A DNA stretch of 64,000 nucleotides from Palsa-883 sp963847615 (GCA_963847615.1 CAWKAN010000010.1:1-64000); one strand, 5' to 3'; shown: positions 34,931-44,518, numbered from the stretch's first letter. The notes: generated by a model from the sequence alone, not told the origin. Translations and numbers: made by a program.

Positions 34931-35720
34931 GGCGCCAGCGCAACAAATGGCGTTCCAGCCACGCCGCGGCCTCCGCCACCGCCAGGCCCAGCAGCATCAG
35001 CACGGCCAGCGCGGCATACAGCCCGGTCATGTCGAACTGCGCCGCGGCATCGCTCAGCAGGAACCCCAGGCCGCGCCGTGCCGCCAGCATCTCCCCGGTG
35101 GTGGCGGCCACCAGCGCATAGGGCAGCGCCACCTTGATCCCGCCGATGATCCAGGCGACGCAGGCGGGCGCAACAACCTTCTGGAACCGCTCGCGCGTCG
35201 TGCTGCCCATCAGCTCGACCGCGGCGATCAGGTCGGCATCGACGTCCTGCGCGCCGGCGAAGGTATTGAAGAACAGCAGGAAGAACACGACGATCGCCAC
35301 CAGGATAATCTTCGGCTCCATGTCCAGGCCGAAGAACATGATGAACAGCGGCGTCAGCGCGATCAGTGGCACGCTGTAGAAGGCGACGACGATCGGACGC
35401 ATCACCCCGGCCAGCAGCGGCGAGCGGCCGAACCACAGCCCGGCCAGGATGCCGCCCGCGGTGCCGATCAGCAGCCCGACGACCACCTCGGTCAGCGTGG
35501 TCGCGACATGGATGTACAGATCGCCGTGCGCCCAGCGCAGCAGCCGCGCCGCGATCAGGCTCGGTCGGCTGATCCATTGCGAGCCCGTCGCCGCACCGGC
35601 GATCTCCCACACCGCCAGCCAGACGACGCCGACGCCGATCTGCCATGCCAGGATGGCGCGCCCGCCCTCCGCCGTGCCGTTCGACGCCGTGCCGTCCGCC
35701 GTCGCGCGCGTGCCCGACAC
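34917..35720 (-). CDS. ABC transporter permease (nitrate/sulfonate/taurine type), first permease
   Basis: This permease of 267 residues has the EAA loop DLIAAVELMGSTTRERFQKVVAPACVAWIIGGIKVAL and six membrane spans. I chose GTG 35720 because it directly follows the stop of the binding-protein gene and gives the same length as the second permease. An ATG at 35771 would overlap the preceding gene by 50 bases and add a low-complexity N-terminus. It is coupled to the ATPase by a 14-base overlap. Confidence 0.85.
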   Translation of the reverse strand: MSGTRATADGTASNGTAEGGRAILAWQIGVGVVWLAVWEIAGAATGSQWISRPSLIAARLLRWAHGDLYIHVATTLTEVVVGLLIGTAGGILAGLWFGRSPLLAGVMRPIVVAFYSVPLIALTPLFIMFFGLDMEPKIILVAIVVFFLLFFNTFAGAQDVDADLIAAVELMGSTTRERFQKVVAPACVAWIIGGIKVALPYALVAATTGEMLAARRGLGFLLSDAAAQFDMTGLYAALAVLMLLGLAVAEAAAWLERHLLRWRHAAG

Positions 35721-35721
35721 G

Positions 35722-36762
35722 TTACTTGCCGAGAATGGCCTTGGCGGCCTGTTCCGCCAGGCTGTTGTCAACCACCTGGTCGAACGGCGGGTGGATCGGC
35801 GTCTTCTCCGCCAGGTTGACCATCTTCAGCGTGTTCGCCACCTGCGCCTCGGTCAGCACCGGCGTGGTCGGCACGCCCTTCAGGTAGCTGTCGAACGCGG
35901 TGTTGAACTCGGCCTGCGGAACGTCGGTGAAGAACGTTCGCACGATGCGCCGCGCCGCCTCGGGCTGGTCATGGCAGAGCTTGATCGCCTTGGTCAGCGC
36001 GCGCTCGGTGGCCAGCAGCAATGGGCGCTTGCTCTGCAGCGTGCCGCGGCTGGTGGTGATCACCTGATATGGCACGTCCTGGTATTCCGGCACGTTGTCC
36101 TGCATCGGATCGGCAATGATCTGGCCCTCGGCCTGGTTGACGATCATGTCGGTGAACGGCGACATGTAGGCAAACCCGTCGATGCTGCCGCCCTCGGTCG
36201 CGGCGACCATCGGCGCGCCGATGCCGATCGGCTGCAACCGCACCGCCGTCGCGGCATCCATGCCGCGCACCTCCAGGATCGTGCGCATGAACTCGTCGGT
36301 GGACGACCCCGGCGAGGTGATGCCGATGCGCAACCCGTGCAGCCGCTTGATCTTCTCATCCAGCGTCATGCCGGGGGTGATGCCCATGCGCTTGATCGCC
36401 TCGTTCGAAAGCACCAGCGCGATCGGATACTTGTCGAAGCCGGTGCCGATCGCCACCAGCGTGCCGCCGCGCGCCACCGCCTCCAGCGTGTGCGGCAGGC
36501 CAAGCTGGGTGATGTCGGCGCTGCCGCCCATCACCGCCGCCGCCATGCGCGTGCCGGAGGCGACGTTGACGATCTCCGGATCGATGCCCTCGTCTTTGTA
36601 GAAGCCGGCACCGATGGCGACGTACTGGATGATGAACGACAGCCCCTTACCGGCAATCGCGATCGTCAACCTCTGAAGCTGCGGCTGCGCCGCCGCCGGG
36701 CTCAGCCCACAAGCAACCGCGGTCAGAACAATCGCCGCCAGACGCAACATGCGAGCGAACAT
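35722..36762 (-). CDS. ABC transporter substrate-binding protein, NMT1-like
   Basis: This 346-residue protein has a signal peptide (RLAAIVLTAVACGLSPAAAQ). The NMT1/SsuA-type fold follows: LTIAIAGKGLSFIIQYVAIGAGFYKDEGIDPEIVNV, then GLRIGITSPGSSTDEFMRTILEVRG, with the ligand loop around the serines. It is the first gene of the cluster, feeding the two permeases and ATPase. Ligand unknown; small anionic or sulfonated compounds are typical. The upstream gap holds palindromic repeat copy 4. Confidence 0.88.
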   Translation of the reverse strand: MFARMLRLAAIVLTAVACGLSPAAAQPQLQRLTIAIAGKGLSFIIQYVAIGAGFYKDEGIDPEIVNVASGTRMAAAVMGGSADITQLGLPHTLEAVARGGTLVAIGTGFDKYPIALVLSNEAIKRMGITPGMTLDEKIKRLHGLRIGITSPGSSTDEFMRTILEVRGMDAATAVRLQPIGIGAPMVAATEGGSIDGFAYMSPFTDMIVNQAEGQIIADPMQDNVPEYQDVPYQVITTSRGTLQSKRPLLLATERALTKAIKLCHDQPEAARRIVRTFFTDVPQAEFNTAFDSYLKGVPTTPVLTEAQVANTLKMVNLAEKTPIHPPFDQVVDNSLAEQAAKAILGK

Positions 36763-36864
36763 CGGCCCCCCCTGTCCGCGGGCAACTCACCGCGGATCAT
36801 CTTGTGATTTATCTGGTGGACTATGCGGCCCACCCGCCCAGCCGGCAAGCGCGCTGAAAAGCCA

Positions 36865-36987
36865 GGTCGGGGCTCCGCTCCGAACCCCGCCAGGGGGCTT
36901 TGCCCCCCAGGGTACCATTGGAACCCCCACCAGAGGCAGCGGCCTCTGGACTCCATGACTGGGAGCGGATGAGGGGAAGGGGGCGCC
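36865..36987. repeat. Giant palindromic repeat, copy 4 (single arm)
   Basis: Only one arm is present: GGGGCTCCGCTCC outer stem (one base off), CCAGGGGGC stem interrupted by an extra segment containing GGTACC, CCAGAGGC/GCCTCTGG stem, then TGACTGGGAGCGGATGAGGGG. There is no inverted partner arm. It sits between the small coiled-coil protein gene and the start of the binding-protein gene. Confidence 0.75.
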
Positions 36988-36991
36988 CGGC

Positions 36992-37321
36992 CTATTTCAG
37001 GATGGTGAGCTCGGCCGGTCGGCAGGCATAGGCGGTCAGCAGCATCGCCACGATTCCCCACATGCAGGTCTTGCTCGGCTTCTCCGCGAGGCCGGCTTTG
37101 GTCGCGAGGCCGGGCAGCGTCGTCGCCAGCATTGTCTCGATCCTCATCGTGGTCATCCCGAGTCGGGCAATCGAGGACTTCACGTCGCGCGTGGCTTCCT
37201 CCAGTCGGGAAACGCGCGTTTCCATCGCCCGCTCGTCAGGGCCGTCGCCATGGCGCGCAGCTGGTGGCCCCGGCAACGTCGCCAACCGCGGTGTTGCCGC
37301 AGTCTCGGCGCCACAGGTCAA
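36992..37321 (-). CDS. Small coiled-coil membrane protein
   Basis: The 109-residue product has a coiled coil (METRVSRLEEATRDVKSSIARL, about residues 33-54), a linker with ATTLPGLATKAGL, and a C-terminal hydrophobic segment (WGIVAMLLTAYA). This layout is frequent in short alphaproteobacterial proteins near phage or metabolic genes and resembles XhlA-type proteins. ATG 37225 would give the 77-residue coiled-coil form; the longer start keeps a GDGPDE stretch seen in relatives I recall. Function unknown. Confidence 0.55.
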   Translation of the reverse strand: MTCGAETAATPRLATLPGPPAARHGDGPDERAMETRVSRLEEATRDVKSSIARLGMTTMRIETMLATTLPGLATKAGLAEKPSKTCMWGIVAMLLTAYACRPAELTILK

Positions 37322-37346
37322 GCAACGGCTGACTGCGCCGGCGGCG

Positions 37347-37679
37347 TCACATGGCGTCCTTCGCCAGTTCGATCAACATACGTATGTAGTCCTCGGCGGT
37401 TTCGGCATGCCGGTCGAAGCCGATGCGCGTGCGCAATTCGTGCGCGCGCAGCGAGAAATCCGTGATGTTGTCGGACTCGTCGAGCCAGCCGCACAGTGCG
37501 TGCAATTCCCGCACCAGCGGCACGTCACCCAGCTGGCGCACGCCCTCGGCCAGGGTCTGCAGCTGGCGCGCGGCGGCGGCGCTTTGGACGTCGTCGGGGT
37601 CGGCATCCACCTGGCGCAGCCGCCACGCCGCGGCGGCTTCCAGTTCGGCGACTTCGGGGGGATCGTTGTCCTGCATCAT
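37347..37679 (-). CDS. Conserved small protein, unknown function
   Basis: This 110-residue soluble all-helical protein is acidic: EVAELEAAAAWRLRQVDADPDD, then QLQTLAEGVRQLG and ELRTRIGFDRHAETAEDYIRMLIELAKDAM. Its amino-acid composition is balanced, unlike GC-driven spurious frames, which supports coding. No domain recognised. It precedes the coiled-coil membrane protein gene on the same strand by 25 bp, so they could be an operon. Confidence 0.55.
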   Translation of the reverse strand: MMQDNDPPEVAELEAAAAWRLRQVDADPDDVQSAAAARQLQTLAEGVRQLGDVPLVRELHALCGWLDESDNITDFSLRAHELRTRIGFDRHAETAEDYIRMLIELAKDAM

Positions 37680-37922
37680 GACCTGGATGGTACGGGGCGA
37701 GGGCAGGGCGGCTTCACCATGGCAAGCCCGCCGGACGACGGCCGAGCGCTCGCGGCGACCGCGGCGTCGGGCCGCGCCGCAAGCGCCAGGTCAGGATCGC
37801 GGGCAGCAGGCAGCGCGAGCGGCCGACAGCACGAACGCCCCAACGATCCGGTCGGTCAGCAACTCGCAACCGAAACCCGACAACCGAACCCCGGCCACTG
37901 ACGACCGCCAACCGACGCCTGC

Positions 37923-38459
37923 TCAGCGCGGCGACAGCACCATCACCATCTGGCGGTTTTCCATCCGCGGCATCTGCTCGACCTTGGTCACCGGGTCCAT
38001 CTCGCTGCGGATCCGCTCCAGCACGCGCACGCCGATCTCCTGGTGCGCCATTTCGCGGCCGCGGAAGCGCAGCGTGACCTTGACCTTGTCCCCCTCCTCG
38101 ATGAACGACTTCATGGCGCGCATCTTCACCTGATAGTCGTTCTCGTCGATGTTCGGGCGGACCTTGATCTCCTTGATCTCGATGACCTTCTGCTTCTTCC
38201 TGGCTTCGTTCTTTTTCTTCTGCTGCTCGTATTTGTATTTGCCGAAGTCGAGGATCTTCACCACCGGCGGATCGGCGTTCGGGCTGATCTCCAGCAGGTC
38301 GAGGCCGACGGCATAGGCGCGCTGGATGGCCTCCCGGGTGGACATCACACCCTGCATCTCGCCGTCCTGGTCGATCAGGCGCACCTGCGGCGCGCGGATG
38401 TCCTCATTGACGTGCGGCCCGTCGCGGCTTGGCTGCGCGGGCTGTGGGGGTCTTGCTAT
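37923..38459 (-). CDS. infC: Translation initiation factor IF-3, AUA start
   Basis: IF-3 binds the 30S subunit, keeps it apart from 50S and checks start-codon pairing. The product of 178 residues matches the usual length: N-terminal domain ([21 protein letters not shown]), basic linker ([14 protein letters not shown]) and C-terminal domain ([20 protein letters not shown]). No ATG, GTG or TTG exists at the right place. The codon ATA at 38459, six bases after CAGGAG, gives [19 protein letters not shown]. Rare AUU/AUC/AUA starts are known for infC and allow IF-3 to repress its own translation. It lies downstream of thrS; rpmI and rplT do not follow. Confidence 0.93.
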   Translation of the reverse strand: MARPPQPAQPSRDGPHVNEDIRAPQVRLIDQDGEMQGVMSTREAIQRAYAVGLDLLEISPNADPPVVKILDFGKYKYEQQKKKNEARKKQKVIEIKEIKVRPNIDENDYQVKMRAMKSFIEEGDKVKVTLRFRGREMAHQEIGVRVLERIRSEMDPVTKVEQMPRMENRQMVMVLSPR

Positions 38460-38472
38460 GGGTGGCTCCTGT
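38457..38472 (-). promoter_or_regulatory. Shine-Dalgarno and non-canonical AUA start of infC
   Basis: On the minus strand CAGGAG is followed by CCACCC and then ATA GCA AGA. The ribosome-binding site is strong and well spaced, while the start codon is one that IF-3 itself discriminates against. That is the known basis of infC autoregulation in E. coli (which uses AUU). Confidence 0.7.
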
Positions 38473-38597
38473 TGCTGTTGCGAGGGTCGTGGTCCGATCG
38501 TTCGCCAGTGTGACCGATCCGGGCGGTATCGATCAAGCCGGCGGTTGCTACATGATCCCGAAAGCGCGGCAAGCCAAGGGGGGTCGCCTCGCCCGCA

Positions 38598-38710
38598 CGC
38601 CCCCTTCCCCTCCCCACACTCCCAGTCATGGAGTCCAGAGGCCGCTGCCTCTGGTGGGGGTCCAGGGGGCAAAGCCCCCTGGCGGGGTTCGGGGCGGAGC
38701 CCCGACCTGC
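38598..38710. repeat. Giant palindromic repeat, copy 5 (single arm, opposite orientation)
   Basis: One arm only, in the orientation opposite to copy 4: CCCCTTCCCCTCCCCACACTCCCAG-type segment, then GTCCAGAGGC/GCCTCTGGT, CCAGGGGGC/GCCCCCTGG and GGGGCGGAGCCCC. It ends 12 bases from the thrS stop and lies between thrS and infC on their shared strand. It is nearly identical to the right arm of copy 2. Confidence 0.8.
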
Positions 38711-38722
38711 CTCGCCCCAGGT

Positions 38723-40645
38723 TCACCGCAGATCGGGCGGCGTCGCCTCGGCGGCCAGGCTGGTCACCGCCTCGGACAGCGTCACCACCTGCTGCGCCTG
38801 GCTGCCCAGCCGGCGCAGCGCCACCGTGCCGGCCTCGGCCTCCTTGCGCCCCACCACGGCCAGCACCGGCACGTGTTGCAGGCTGTGCTCGCGCACCTTG
38901 GCGTTGATCTTCTGGTTGCTGAGGTCAGTCTGCACCGCCAGCCCGGCCTTGGCCAGGGCGGCGGCGACCCCGGTGGCATAGGCGTCGGCGTCCGATACGA
39001 TGGTCGCCACCACCACCTGCACCGGCGCCAGCCAAAGCGGGAAGCGCCCGGCATATTGCTCGATCAGGATCCCCAGGAACCGCTCGAAACTGCCGAGGAT
39101 CGCCCGGTGCAGCATCACCGGGCGGTGCCGCGCGCCGTCCTCGCCGACATATTCGGCGTCCAGCCGCTCCGGCAGGTTGAAGTCCACCTGCAGCGTGCCG
39201 CACTGCCAGTCCCGCCCGATCGCGTCGCGCAGCACGAATTCCAGCTTCGGGCCGTAGAAGGCGCCCTCGCCGGGGTTCAGCGCATACTCCACCCCGGCGG
39301 TGGCGCAGGCCTCCTTCAGCGCCGCCTCCGCATGGTCCCACACCGCGTCGGCGCCGACCCGCTGGGCCGGCCGGTCGGAGAACTTGATGCGGACTTCCGG
39401 GAACCCGAAATCGCGGTAGACCGACGACAGAAGTTCAACAAAACGAACGGTCTCCGAGGCGATTTGCGCCTCGGTGCAGAAGATATGCGCGTCGTCCTGG
39501 GTAAACGCGCGCACCCGCATGATGCCGTGCAGCGCGCCCGACGGCTCATAGCGGTGGCAGGCGCCGAATTCCGCCATGCGCAGCGGCAGCTCGCGGTAGG
39601 ACCGCAGGCCCTGGCGGAAGATCTGCACGTGGCACGGGCAGTTCATCGGCTTCAGCGCCAGGAACTTGTCCTCGTCCGGCACCTGGGCCACGAACATGTG
39701 CTCGCGGAACTTCTCCCAATGGCCGGAGGCCTCCCACAGCGCGCGATCCACCAATTGCGGGGTCTTCACCTCCTGGTAGCCCGCCGCGTCGAGCCGGCGG
39801 CGCATATAGGTCTCGGCGGTGCGATACAGCGTCCAGCCCTTCGGATGCCAGAACACGCTGCCGACCGCCTCCTCCTGGATATGGAACAGGCCCATGTCCT
39901 TGCCGATCCGCCGGTGGTCGCGCCGCTCCGCCTCCTCCAGCATGTGCAGGTAGGCGTCGAGCTCCTTCTGGTCGCGCCAGGCGGTGCCGTAGATGCGCGA
40001 CAGCATGGCGTTGCGGTGGTCGCCCCGCCAATAGGCGCCGGCCACCTTCATCAGCTTGAACGCGGCGCCGACATCGGCCGTGCTCCGCATGTGCGGGCCG
40101 CGGCACAGGTCGACCCACTCGCCCTGGCGATACAGCGTGATGACCTCGCTGCGCGGCAGGTCCTGGATCAGCTCGGCCTTGTATTTTTCCCCCTTCGCCT
40201 GGAAGAAGCCGATGGCGTCTTCGCGGTCGATCGCCTGGCGCTCGAAGCGTTCGCCGCGGCCGACGATCTCGCGCATCTTCGCCTCGATGGCGGGGAAGTC
40301 CTCCGGGGTGAACGGCTGGTCGCGGGCGAAGTCGTAGTAGAAGCCGTCGGCGATCGCCGGGCCGATGGTGACCTGGGTGCCGGGAAACAGCGCCTGCACC
40401 GCCTCGGCCAGCACATGGGCGGCGTCGTGGCGGATCAGCTCCAGCGCGTCGGGGTCGCGGCGGGTGACGAAGACGACGTCGGCGTCGTGCTCGATCAGCG
40501 TGGACAGGTCGACCAGCTTGCCGTCGAGCTTCATCGCCAGCGCCGCGCGGGCCAGGCCGGGACCGATCGCCGCCACCACCGCGGTGCCCGTCACCGGCGC
40601 ATCGAAGCGGCGCACGGAGCTGTCGGGCAAGGTGATGGCGGGCAT
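38723..40645 (-). CDS. thrS: Threonyl-tRNA synthetase
   Basis: ThrRS charges tRNA-Thr with threonine. The length of 640 residues is standard. The N-terminal TGS domain (residues 1-62) is followed by the editing domain ([19 protein letters not shown] and [24 protein letters not shown] with its HxxxH/CxxxH metal-like signature). The class II catalytic core has [10 protein letters not shown] (Cys zinc ligand), [34 protein letters not shown] (motif 2) and the anticodon-binding domain. No T-box leader is visible in the 200 bp upstream, which it shares with a divergent aldo/keto reductase gene. Confidence 0.97.
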   Translation of the reverse strand: MPAITLPDSSVRRFDAPVTGTAVVAAIGPGLARAALAMKLDGKLVDLSTLIEHDADVVFVTRRDPDALELIRHDAAHVLAEAVQALFPGTQVTIGPAIADGFYYDFARDQPFTPEDFPAIEAKMREIVGRGERFERQAIDREDAIGFFQAKGEKYKAELIQDLPRSEVITLYRQGEWVDLCRGPHMRSTADVGAAFKLMKVAGAYWRGDHRNAMLSRIYGTAWRDQKELDAYLHMLEEAERRDHRRIGKDMGLFHIQEEAVGSVFWHPKGWTLYRTAETYMRRRLDAAGYQEVKTPQLVDRALWEASGHWEKFREHMFVAQVPDEDKFLALKPMNCPCHVQIFRQGLRSYRELPLRMAEFGACHRYEPSGALHGIMRVRAFTQDDAHIFCTEAQIASETVRFVELLSSVYRDFGFPEVRIKFSDRPAQRVGADAVWDHAEAALKEACATAGVEYALNPGEGAFYGPKLEFVLRDAIGRDWQCGTLQVDFNLPERLDAEYVGEDGARHRPVMLHRAILGSFERFLGILIEQYAGRFPLWLAPVQVVVATIVSDADAYATGVAAALAKAGLAVQTDLSNQKINAKVREHSLQHVPVLAVVGRKEAEAGTVALRRLGSQAQQVVTLSEAVTSLAAEATPPDLR

Positions 40646-40849
40646 CGGCGCGGGTTCCTTTCAGGCAGGGCTGGCGGTTTGGGGGAGGTGTATGTGCGGT
40701 CGGGCGCCCGGAGGGCAAGCCCTGAGCGGCCCGGGCGCCGTCCAGGACATGCCCTGCTTGCGTCCCGGGTTGGCGGCAGGTGGTGGTGCGCGGAGAATGC
40801 GGGCAGGAGCAGGCTGCGGTAACTGTGCCGCGCGCGGGGAGGTTCATCG

Positions 40850-41806
40850 ATGCAACAGCGTTCGCTCGGCAGGTCCGGCCTGCGCGTCTCGCTGGTCGGC
40901 CTGGGCTGCAACAATTTCGGCCGCCGGATCGATGCCGCGGCCTCGCGCAAGGTGGTGCACCGGGCGCTGGACCTGGGCATCACGCTGTTCGACACCGCCG
41001 ATGTCTATCGCAGCGAGATCGGTGGGTCGGAGGAGTTCCTCGGCCAGGGGCTGGGGCCGCGGCGCAAGGACATCGTGTTGGCAACCAAGGTCGGCATGCC
41101 GATGGACGCGGCGGGGCGCGAGCGCGGGGCCTCCCGCCGCCACATCATGCAGGCGGTGGAAGCGAGCCTGCGGCGGCTGAACACCGACTGGATCGACCTG
41201 TACCAATTGCACCAGCCCGATCCGCTGACCCCGATCGAGGAGACGCTTCGCGCCTTCGATGACCTGGTGCGGCAGGGCAAGGTGCGGTACCTCGGCTGCT
41301 CCAACCTGAAGGCGTGGCAGGTGGTGGAGGGGCGCTGGACCAGCCGGATGCTGGGGCTGGGGCATTTCGTTGCGTCACAGGACGAGTACAGCCTGCTGTC
41401 GCGCGGGCCGGAGCGCGAGCTGATCCCGATGCTCGGCGCCTACGGGATGGGGCTGCTGCCGTATTATCCGCTGGCCAGTGGGCTGCTGAGCGGCAAATAC
41501 CGCCGCAACACGCCAATGCCCGCCGGCGCGCGGTTGACCGCGCACGCGGCGCGCTATGGCGGGCGGTTCATCAATGACGCGAACTGGGCGGTGGTGGAAC
41601 GGTTGGAGGCGTTCTGCGCGGCGCGCGGGCACAGCCTGCTGGAGCTGGCGTTTGCCTGGCTGGCGGCGCAGCCGTGCGTCAGCAGCGTGATTGCCGGCGC
41701 AACGCAGCCGGAACAAGTGGTGCAGAACGTCCAGGCCGCGGCCTGGGCGCTGACGGCGGAGGAGAAGCGGGACGTGGATGCGATCAGCCAGGCCGCGCCA
41801 CAGTAG
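40850..41806 (+). CDS. Aldo/keto reductase
   Basis: This is a 318-residue NADPH-dependent reductase of the AKR superfamily (YghZ/Tas-like). The tetrad is visible: D in LGITLFDTADVYRS, Tyr four residues on, Lys in VLATKVGMPMD and His in DLYQLHQPDPLTP. The cofactor end is SSVIAGATQPEQVVQNVQ. It reduces carbonyls of unknown nature in the cytosol. GGAGGTTC lies eight bases before the ATG. It is divergent from thrS. Confidence 0.9.
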   Translation: MQQRSLGRSGLRVSLVGLGCNNFGRRIDAAASRKVVHRALDLGITLFDTADVYRSEIGGSEEFLGQGLGPRRKDIVLATKVGMPMDAAGRERGASRRHIMQAVEASLRRLNTDWIDLYQLHQPDPLTPIEETLRAFDDLVRQGKVRYLGCSNLKAWQVVEGRWTSRMLGLGHFVASQDEYSLLSRGPERELIPMLGAYGMGLLPYYPLASGLLSGKYRRNTPMPAGARLTAHAARYGGRFINDANWAVVERLEAFCAARGHSLLELAFAWLAAQPCVSSVIAGATQPEQVVQNVQAAAWALTAEEKRDVDAISQAAPQ

Positions 41807-41847
41807 CGGGCGTGCACCGCGAGGAGCATTGAGCGCCCCGCGCGCAC

Positions 41848-42015
41848 ACCTCTCCCGCGCTTCGCGGGCTTCGGTCGCGAAGCGCGGACCAAGGTCGGCG
41901 AGCGAAGCGGATCAACGGTGAGGGGGGTGCGAGCGGCACCACCCTCACCCGCGTCGCAAGGGCGCCGCGACCTTGGTCCGCTGCGCGGCCCAAGCCCGCG
42001 AAGTGCGGGAGAGGT
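41848..42015. repeat. Hairpin repeat family B, full copy
   Basis: Arms ACCTCTCCCGC and GCGGGAGAGGT form the ends. Inside, GCGGACCAAGGTC and GACCTTGGTCCGC pair, and the centre contains GGTGAGGGGGGTGC paired with CACCACCCTCACC. The gap between the reductase and HpaB genes (about 300 bp) holds nothing else. Related copies are at 54165-54249 and 54695-54818, with a fragment near 22378-22436. Confidence 0.75.
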
Positions 42016-42113
42016 ATACGCAGCTCAACTCGGCTGGAAACGGCCCCGGACCTGGTTCGGTCGACAGGCTCGCCAACTTTCCGGAGCATGCCCCGCCGGC
42101 CCCCGGCCTTGCC

Positions 42114-43553
42114 TCACGCCGCCTCGGCCAGGAACCGTTCCAGCAGGCGCAGCGCCCGGGTGCGATCGGCGCGTTGCTGCGCGTGCAGCAGGTTGCGCGC
42201 GGCCGATCCCATATAGAACCGCTCGTACTGTTCGTTCCGGCTGGCCAACGCGGTGCCGACGAAATCCCAGGCCAGGCGGAACACGCGGGCGCGCCGCGCG
42301 GCGTCGATGCCGTGCGCGCCGTGCAAATAGCGATCGAGCAGCGGCCGCAGATCCGGATTGGCGAGCTGGCCCGTGGTGGGCGTGGTCAGGTGGTTGTGCG
42401 CGCCCAGCTCGCGGATGATGTCGTTCACCCGGGGGAACCAGCGCGGCAGGCTGGTGCGCAGCGCGATCAGCGGGCGCACGTCGCAGGCCCAAACGCCGTT
42501 GCCCCAGTCGCGCGCGTCGGCCTCGGCGGCGCGGATGCCGGCGCGGGCCAGCTCGGCGAAGGTCCAGATTTCGCCCAGCATGCGTTGCGCCTCCGGCGCC
42601 GCGGCGCCGAGCGTTTCGGTCATCAAGGTGCCGAGCGCCCAGGCGAAGTGCAGCTTCACCTCCGCCCGCACCATGGCGTGCTGCATGATGTTCGGCCACC
42701 AGGAGTGGCGGATCACGGCGTTGTGCAGCGCCACGTCGCCGTCGATGAACACCCGCTCGCGCGGCACCTCCACGTCGTCGAAGATGACGAAGGCGTCCTG
42801 TTCGTCGAACCGGCTGGACAACGGGTGGTCGATGCGGTTGCCCGGCAGGGCGACGCTGTCGCGGCAGAGGAATTTCAGCCCCGGCGTGGCCATCGGGATG
42901 CAGAAGCACAGCGCGTGGCGCGGATCGGCATCGGGCATCGGGCCGGCCGGGTAGATCGCGATCTCGTCGGCGAACGGGGCGAGCGTCGCCAGCACGCGCG
43001 AGCCGCGCACCAGGATGCCATGGGCCGTGTCCGCCACCTTGTGCAACTGCACCGGATCGAAGCCGACCGGCGGCGGGCCGCGGGTGCGATCCACCGTTGA
43101 ATGCACGATCGCATGGGTCAGCGACAGGTCGGCGCGCGCGATGTGCTTCTGGTAGCGCACCAGATTGTCGGCGCCTTGCTCGTTGCCGTTGGCCGCCCAC
43201 TCGTCCTGCCGCCCGGCAAACCCGGCATAGGTGACGTTCATGTAGTCCGGCGTGCGCCCCATCAGCCCCATGGAGAACTCGGCGGTGCGCTCCAGGCAGG
43301 CGTGCCGGCGTTCCAGGTCGGCCCGCGAGCGCGGGATCATGTGGCTGACGTTGATCGCCTCGCCGGTTTCCGGGTCGGGCATCAGGCAGATATCCGCGGC
43401 TGCGTGCTGCAGGTCGAACACCGCGGCGACCGCCTGCGCCGCGCCGCGCAGCGCCGGGTGCGTCGCCGCATCCTCGATCCGCTCGTCACCCAGCCAGAGT
43501 TCCCGGGAATCCTTCAGTCCGCGCAGGAACTCTGCGCCGGTGCGTGCCGCCAC
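42114..43553 (-). CDS. HpaB-family FAD-dependent monooxygenase
   Basis: This 479-residue protein is of the 4-hydroxyphenylacetate 3-monooxygenase (HpaB) family, which uses FADH2 from a reductase to hydroxylate phenols. It shows VSHMIPRSRADLERRHACLE (about residue 85), SMGLMGRTPDYMNVTYAGFA (about 115), the flavin-site GILVRGSRVLATLAPFADE and the C-terminal SRFDEQDAFVIFDDVEVPRERVFI. GTG 43553 with AAGGA upstream gives the family start. It is the last gene of the large minus-strand unit with the sugar-type importer and the TPP enzyme. The reductase partner is missing here. The substrate is likely what the importer brings in, which is inference. Confidence 0.85.
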   Translation of the reverse strand: MAARTGAEFLRGLKDSRELWLGDERIEDAATHPALRGAAQAVAAVFDLQHAAADICLMPDPETGEAINVSHMIPRSRADLERRHACLERTAEFSMGLMGRTPDYMNVTYAGFAGRQDEWAANGNEQGADNLVRYQKHIARADLSLTHAIVHSTVDRTRGPPPVGFDPVQLHKVADTAHGILVRGSRVLATLAPFADEIAIYPAGPMPDADPRHALCFCIPMATPGLKFLCRDSVALPGNRIDHPLSSRFDEQDAFVIFDDVEVPRERVFIDGDVALHNAVIRHSWWPNIMQHAMVRAEVKLHFAWALGTLMTETLGAAAPEAQRMLGEIWTFAELARAGIRAAEADARDWGNGVWACDVRPLIALRTSLPRWFPRVNDIIRELGAHNHLTTPTTGQLANPDLRPLLDRYLHGAHGIDAARRARVFRLAWDFVGTALASRNEQYERFYMGSAARNLLHAQQRADRTRALRLLERFLAEAA

Positions 43554-43573
43554 TCGCCGTTCCTTCGCCGTCG

Positions 43574-44518
43574 CTACTCTTTGACCGCGCCGGTCATCGA
43601 GGAGACGTAGTATTCCACGAAGAAGGAATAGATCAAAGCCACCGGCACCGAGCCCAGCAGCGAGCCCGCCATCAGCGAGCCCCATTGGTAGACGTCGCCG
43701 GTCACCAGCTCGGTCAGGATCGCCACCGGCACGGTCTTCTTCTCGGTCGACTGGATGAAGGCCAGCGCGTAGATGAACTCGTTCCACGACAGGGTGAAGG
43801 CGAAGATGCCGGCCGAGATCAGCCCCGGGATTGCCAGCGGCAGAGTGATCCGCCGCAGGATCTGCAGGCGCGAGGCGCCGTCGATCAGCGCGCATTCCTC
43901 CAGCTCATAGGGGATCGACTTGAAGTAGCCGATCAGCAGCCAGGTGCAGAACGGCACCAGGAAGGTCGGATAGGTCAGCACCAGGGAGATCGGGTTGTCG
44001 AACAGGCCGAACTGGAAGACCATCGTCGCCAGCGGAATGAACAGGATGGTCGGCGGCACCAGGTAGGCCAGGTAGATCGCCAGCCCGACATGCTGCGCGC
44101 CCTTGAAGCGCAGCCGCTCGATCGCATAGGCGGCCAGCACGCTGGCGAAGATCGACAGGAACGTCGCCCCCGTGGCGACCGCCATGGTGATCATCAGCCA
44201 CTGCGGATATTCCGTGTGGAACAGCAGCTTGTCGATGTTCGCCAGGGTCGGCGAGTGCACCCAGAACGGGCTGTACTTCTTGTAGTCGTACATCTCGTAG
44301 TCGGGTTTGATCGCGGTGATCGCCATCCAGTAGAACGGGAACAGCAGCACGATCACGAACGCGCTCAGCGGCAGGTAGACCGTCACCATCCGCTTGGCGC
44401 GCGAATCCCACGACAGCCGCTCCGGCTCGTCCCTGGTGGCCCCGGCGATGGCCTCGAGCTCGGCCGGGGCGATGTCCTCGATCTCGTCCGCGACGCCGGC
44501 GACGCCAGGCTCAGTCAT
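43574..44518 (-). CDS. ABC sugar-type permease (MalG/UgpE-like)
   Basis: This 314-residue permease of the CUT1 class has a long cytoplasmic N-terminus and six spans. The EAA motif ECALIDGASRLQILRRITLPLAIPGLISAGIFAF is clear. It pairs with the MalF-like permease, whose stop overlaps this gene's start by eight bases. It likely imports an oligosaccharide or related polar compound with the binding proteins at 45539 and 47016. Confidence 0.9.
   Translation of the reverse strand: MTEPGVAGVADEIEDIAPAELEAIAGATRDEPERLSWDSRAKRMVTVYLPLSAFVIVLLFPFYWMAITAIKPDYEMYDYKKYSPFWVHSPTLANIDKLLFHTEYPQWLMITMAVATGATFLSIFASVLAAYAIERLRFKGAQHVGLAIYLAYLVPPTILFIPLATMVFQFGLFDNPISLVLTYPTFLVPFCTWLLIGYFKSIPYELEECALIDGASRLQILRRITLPLAIPGLISAGIFAFTLSWNEFIYALAFIQSTEKKTVPVAILTELVTGDVYQWGSLMAGSLLGSVPVALIYSFFVEYYVSSMTGAVKE

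Noticed and set aside
40646..40849. A T-box or attenuator leader of thrS.
   Set aside because: No T-box sequence, antiterminator or terminator pair was seen. The region is a plain divergent promoter gap.
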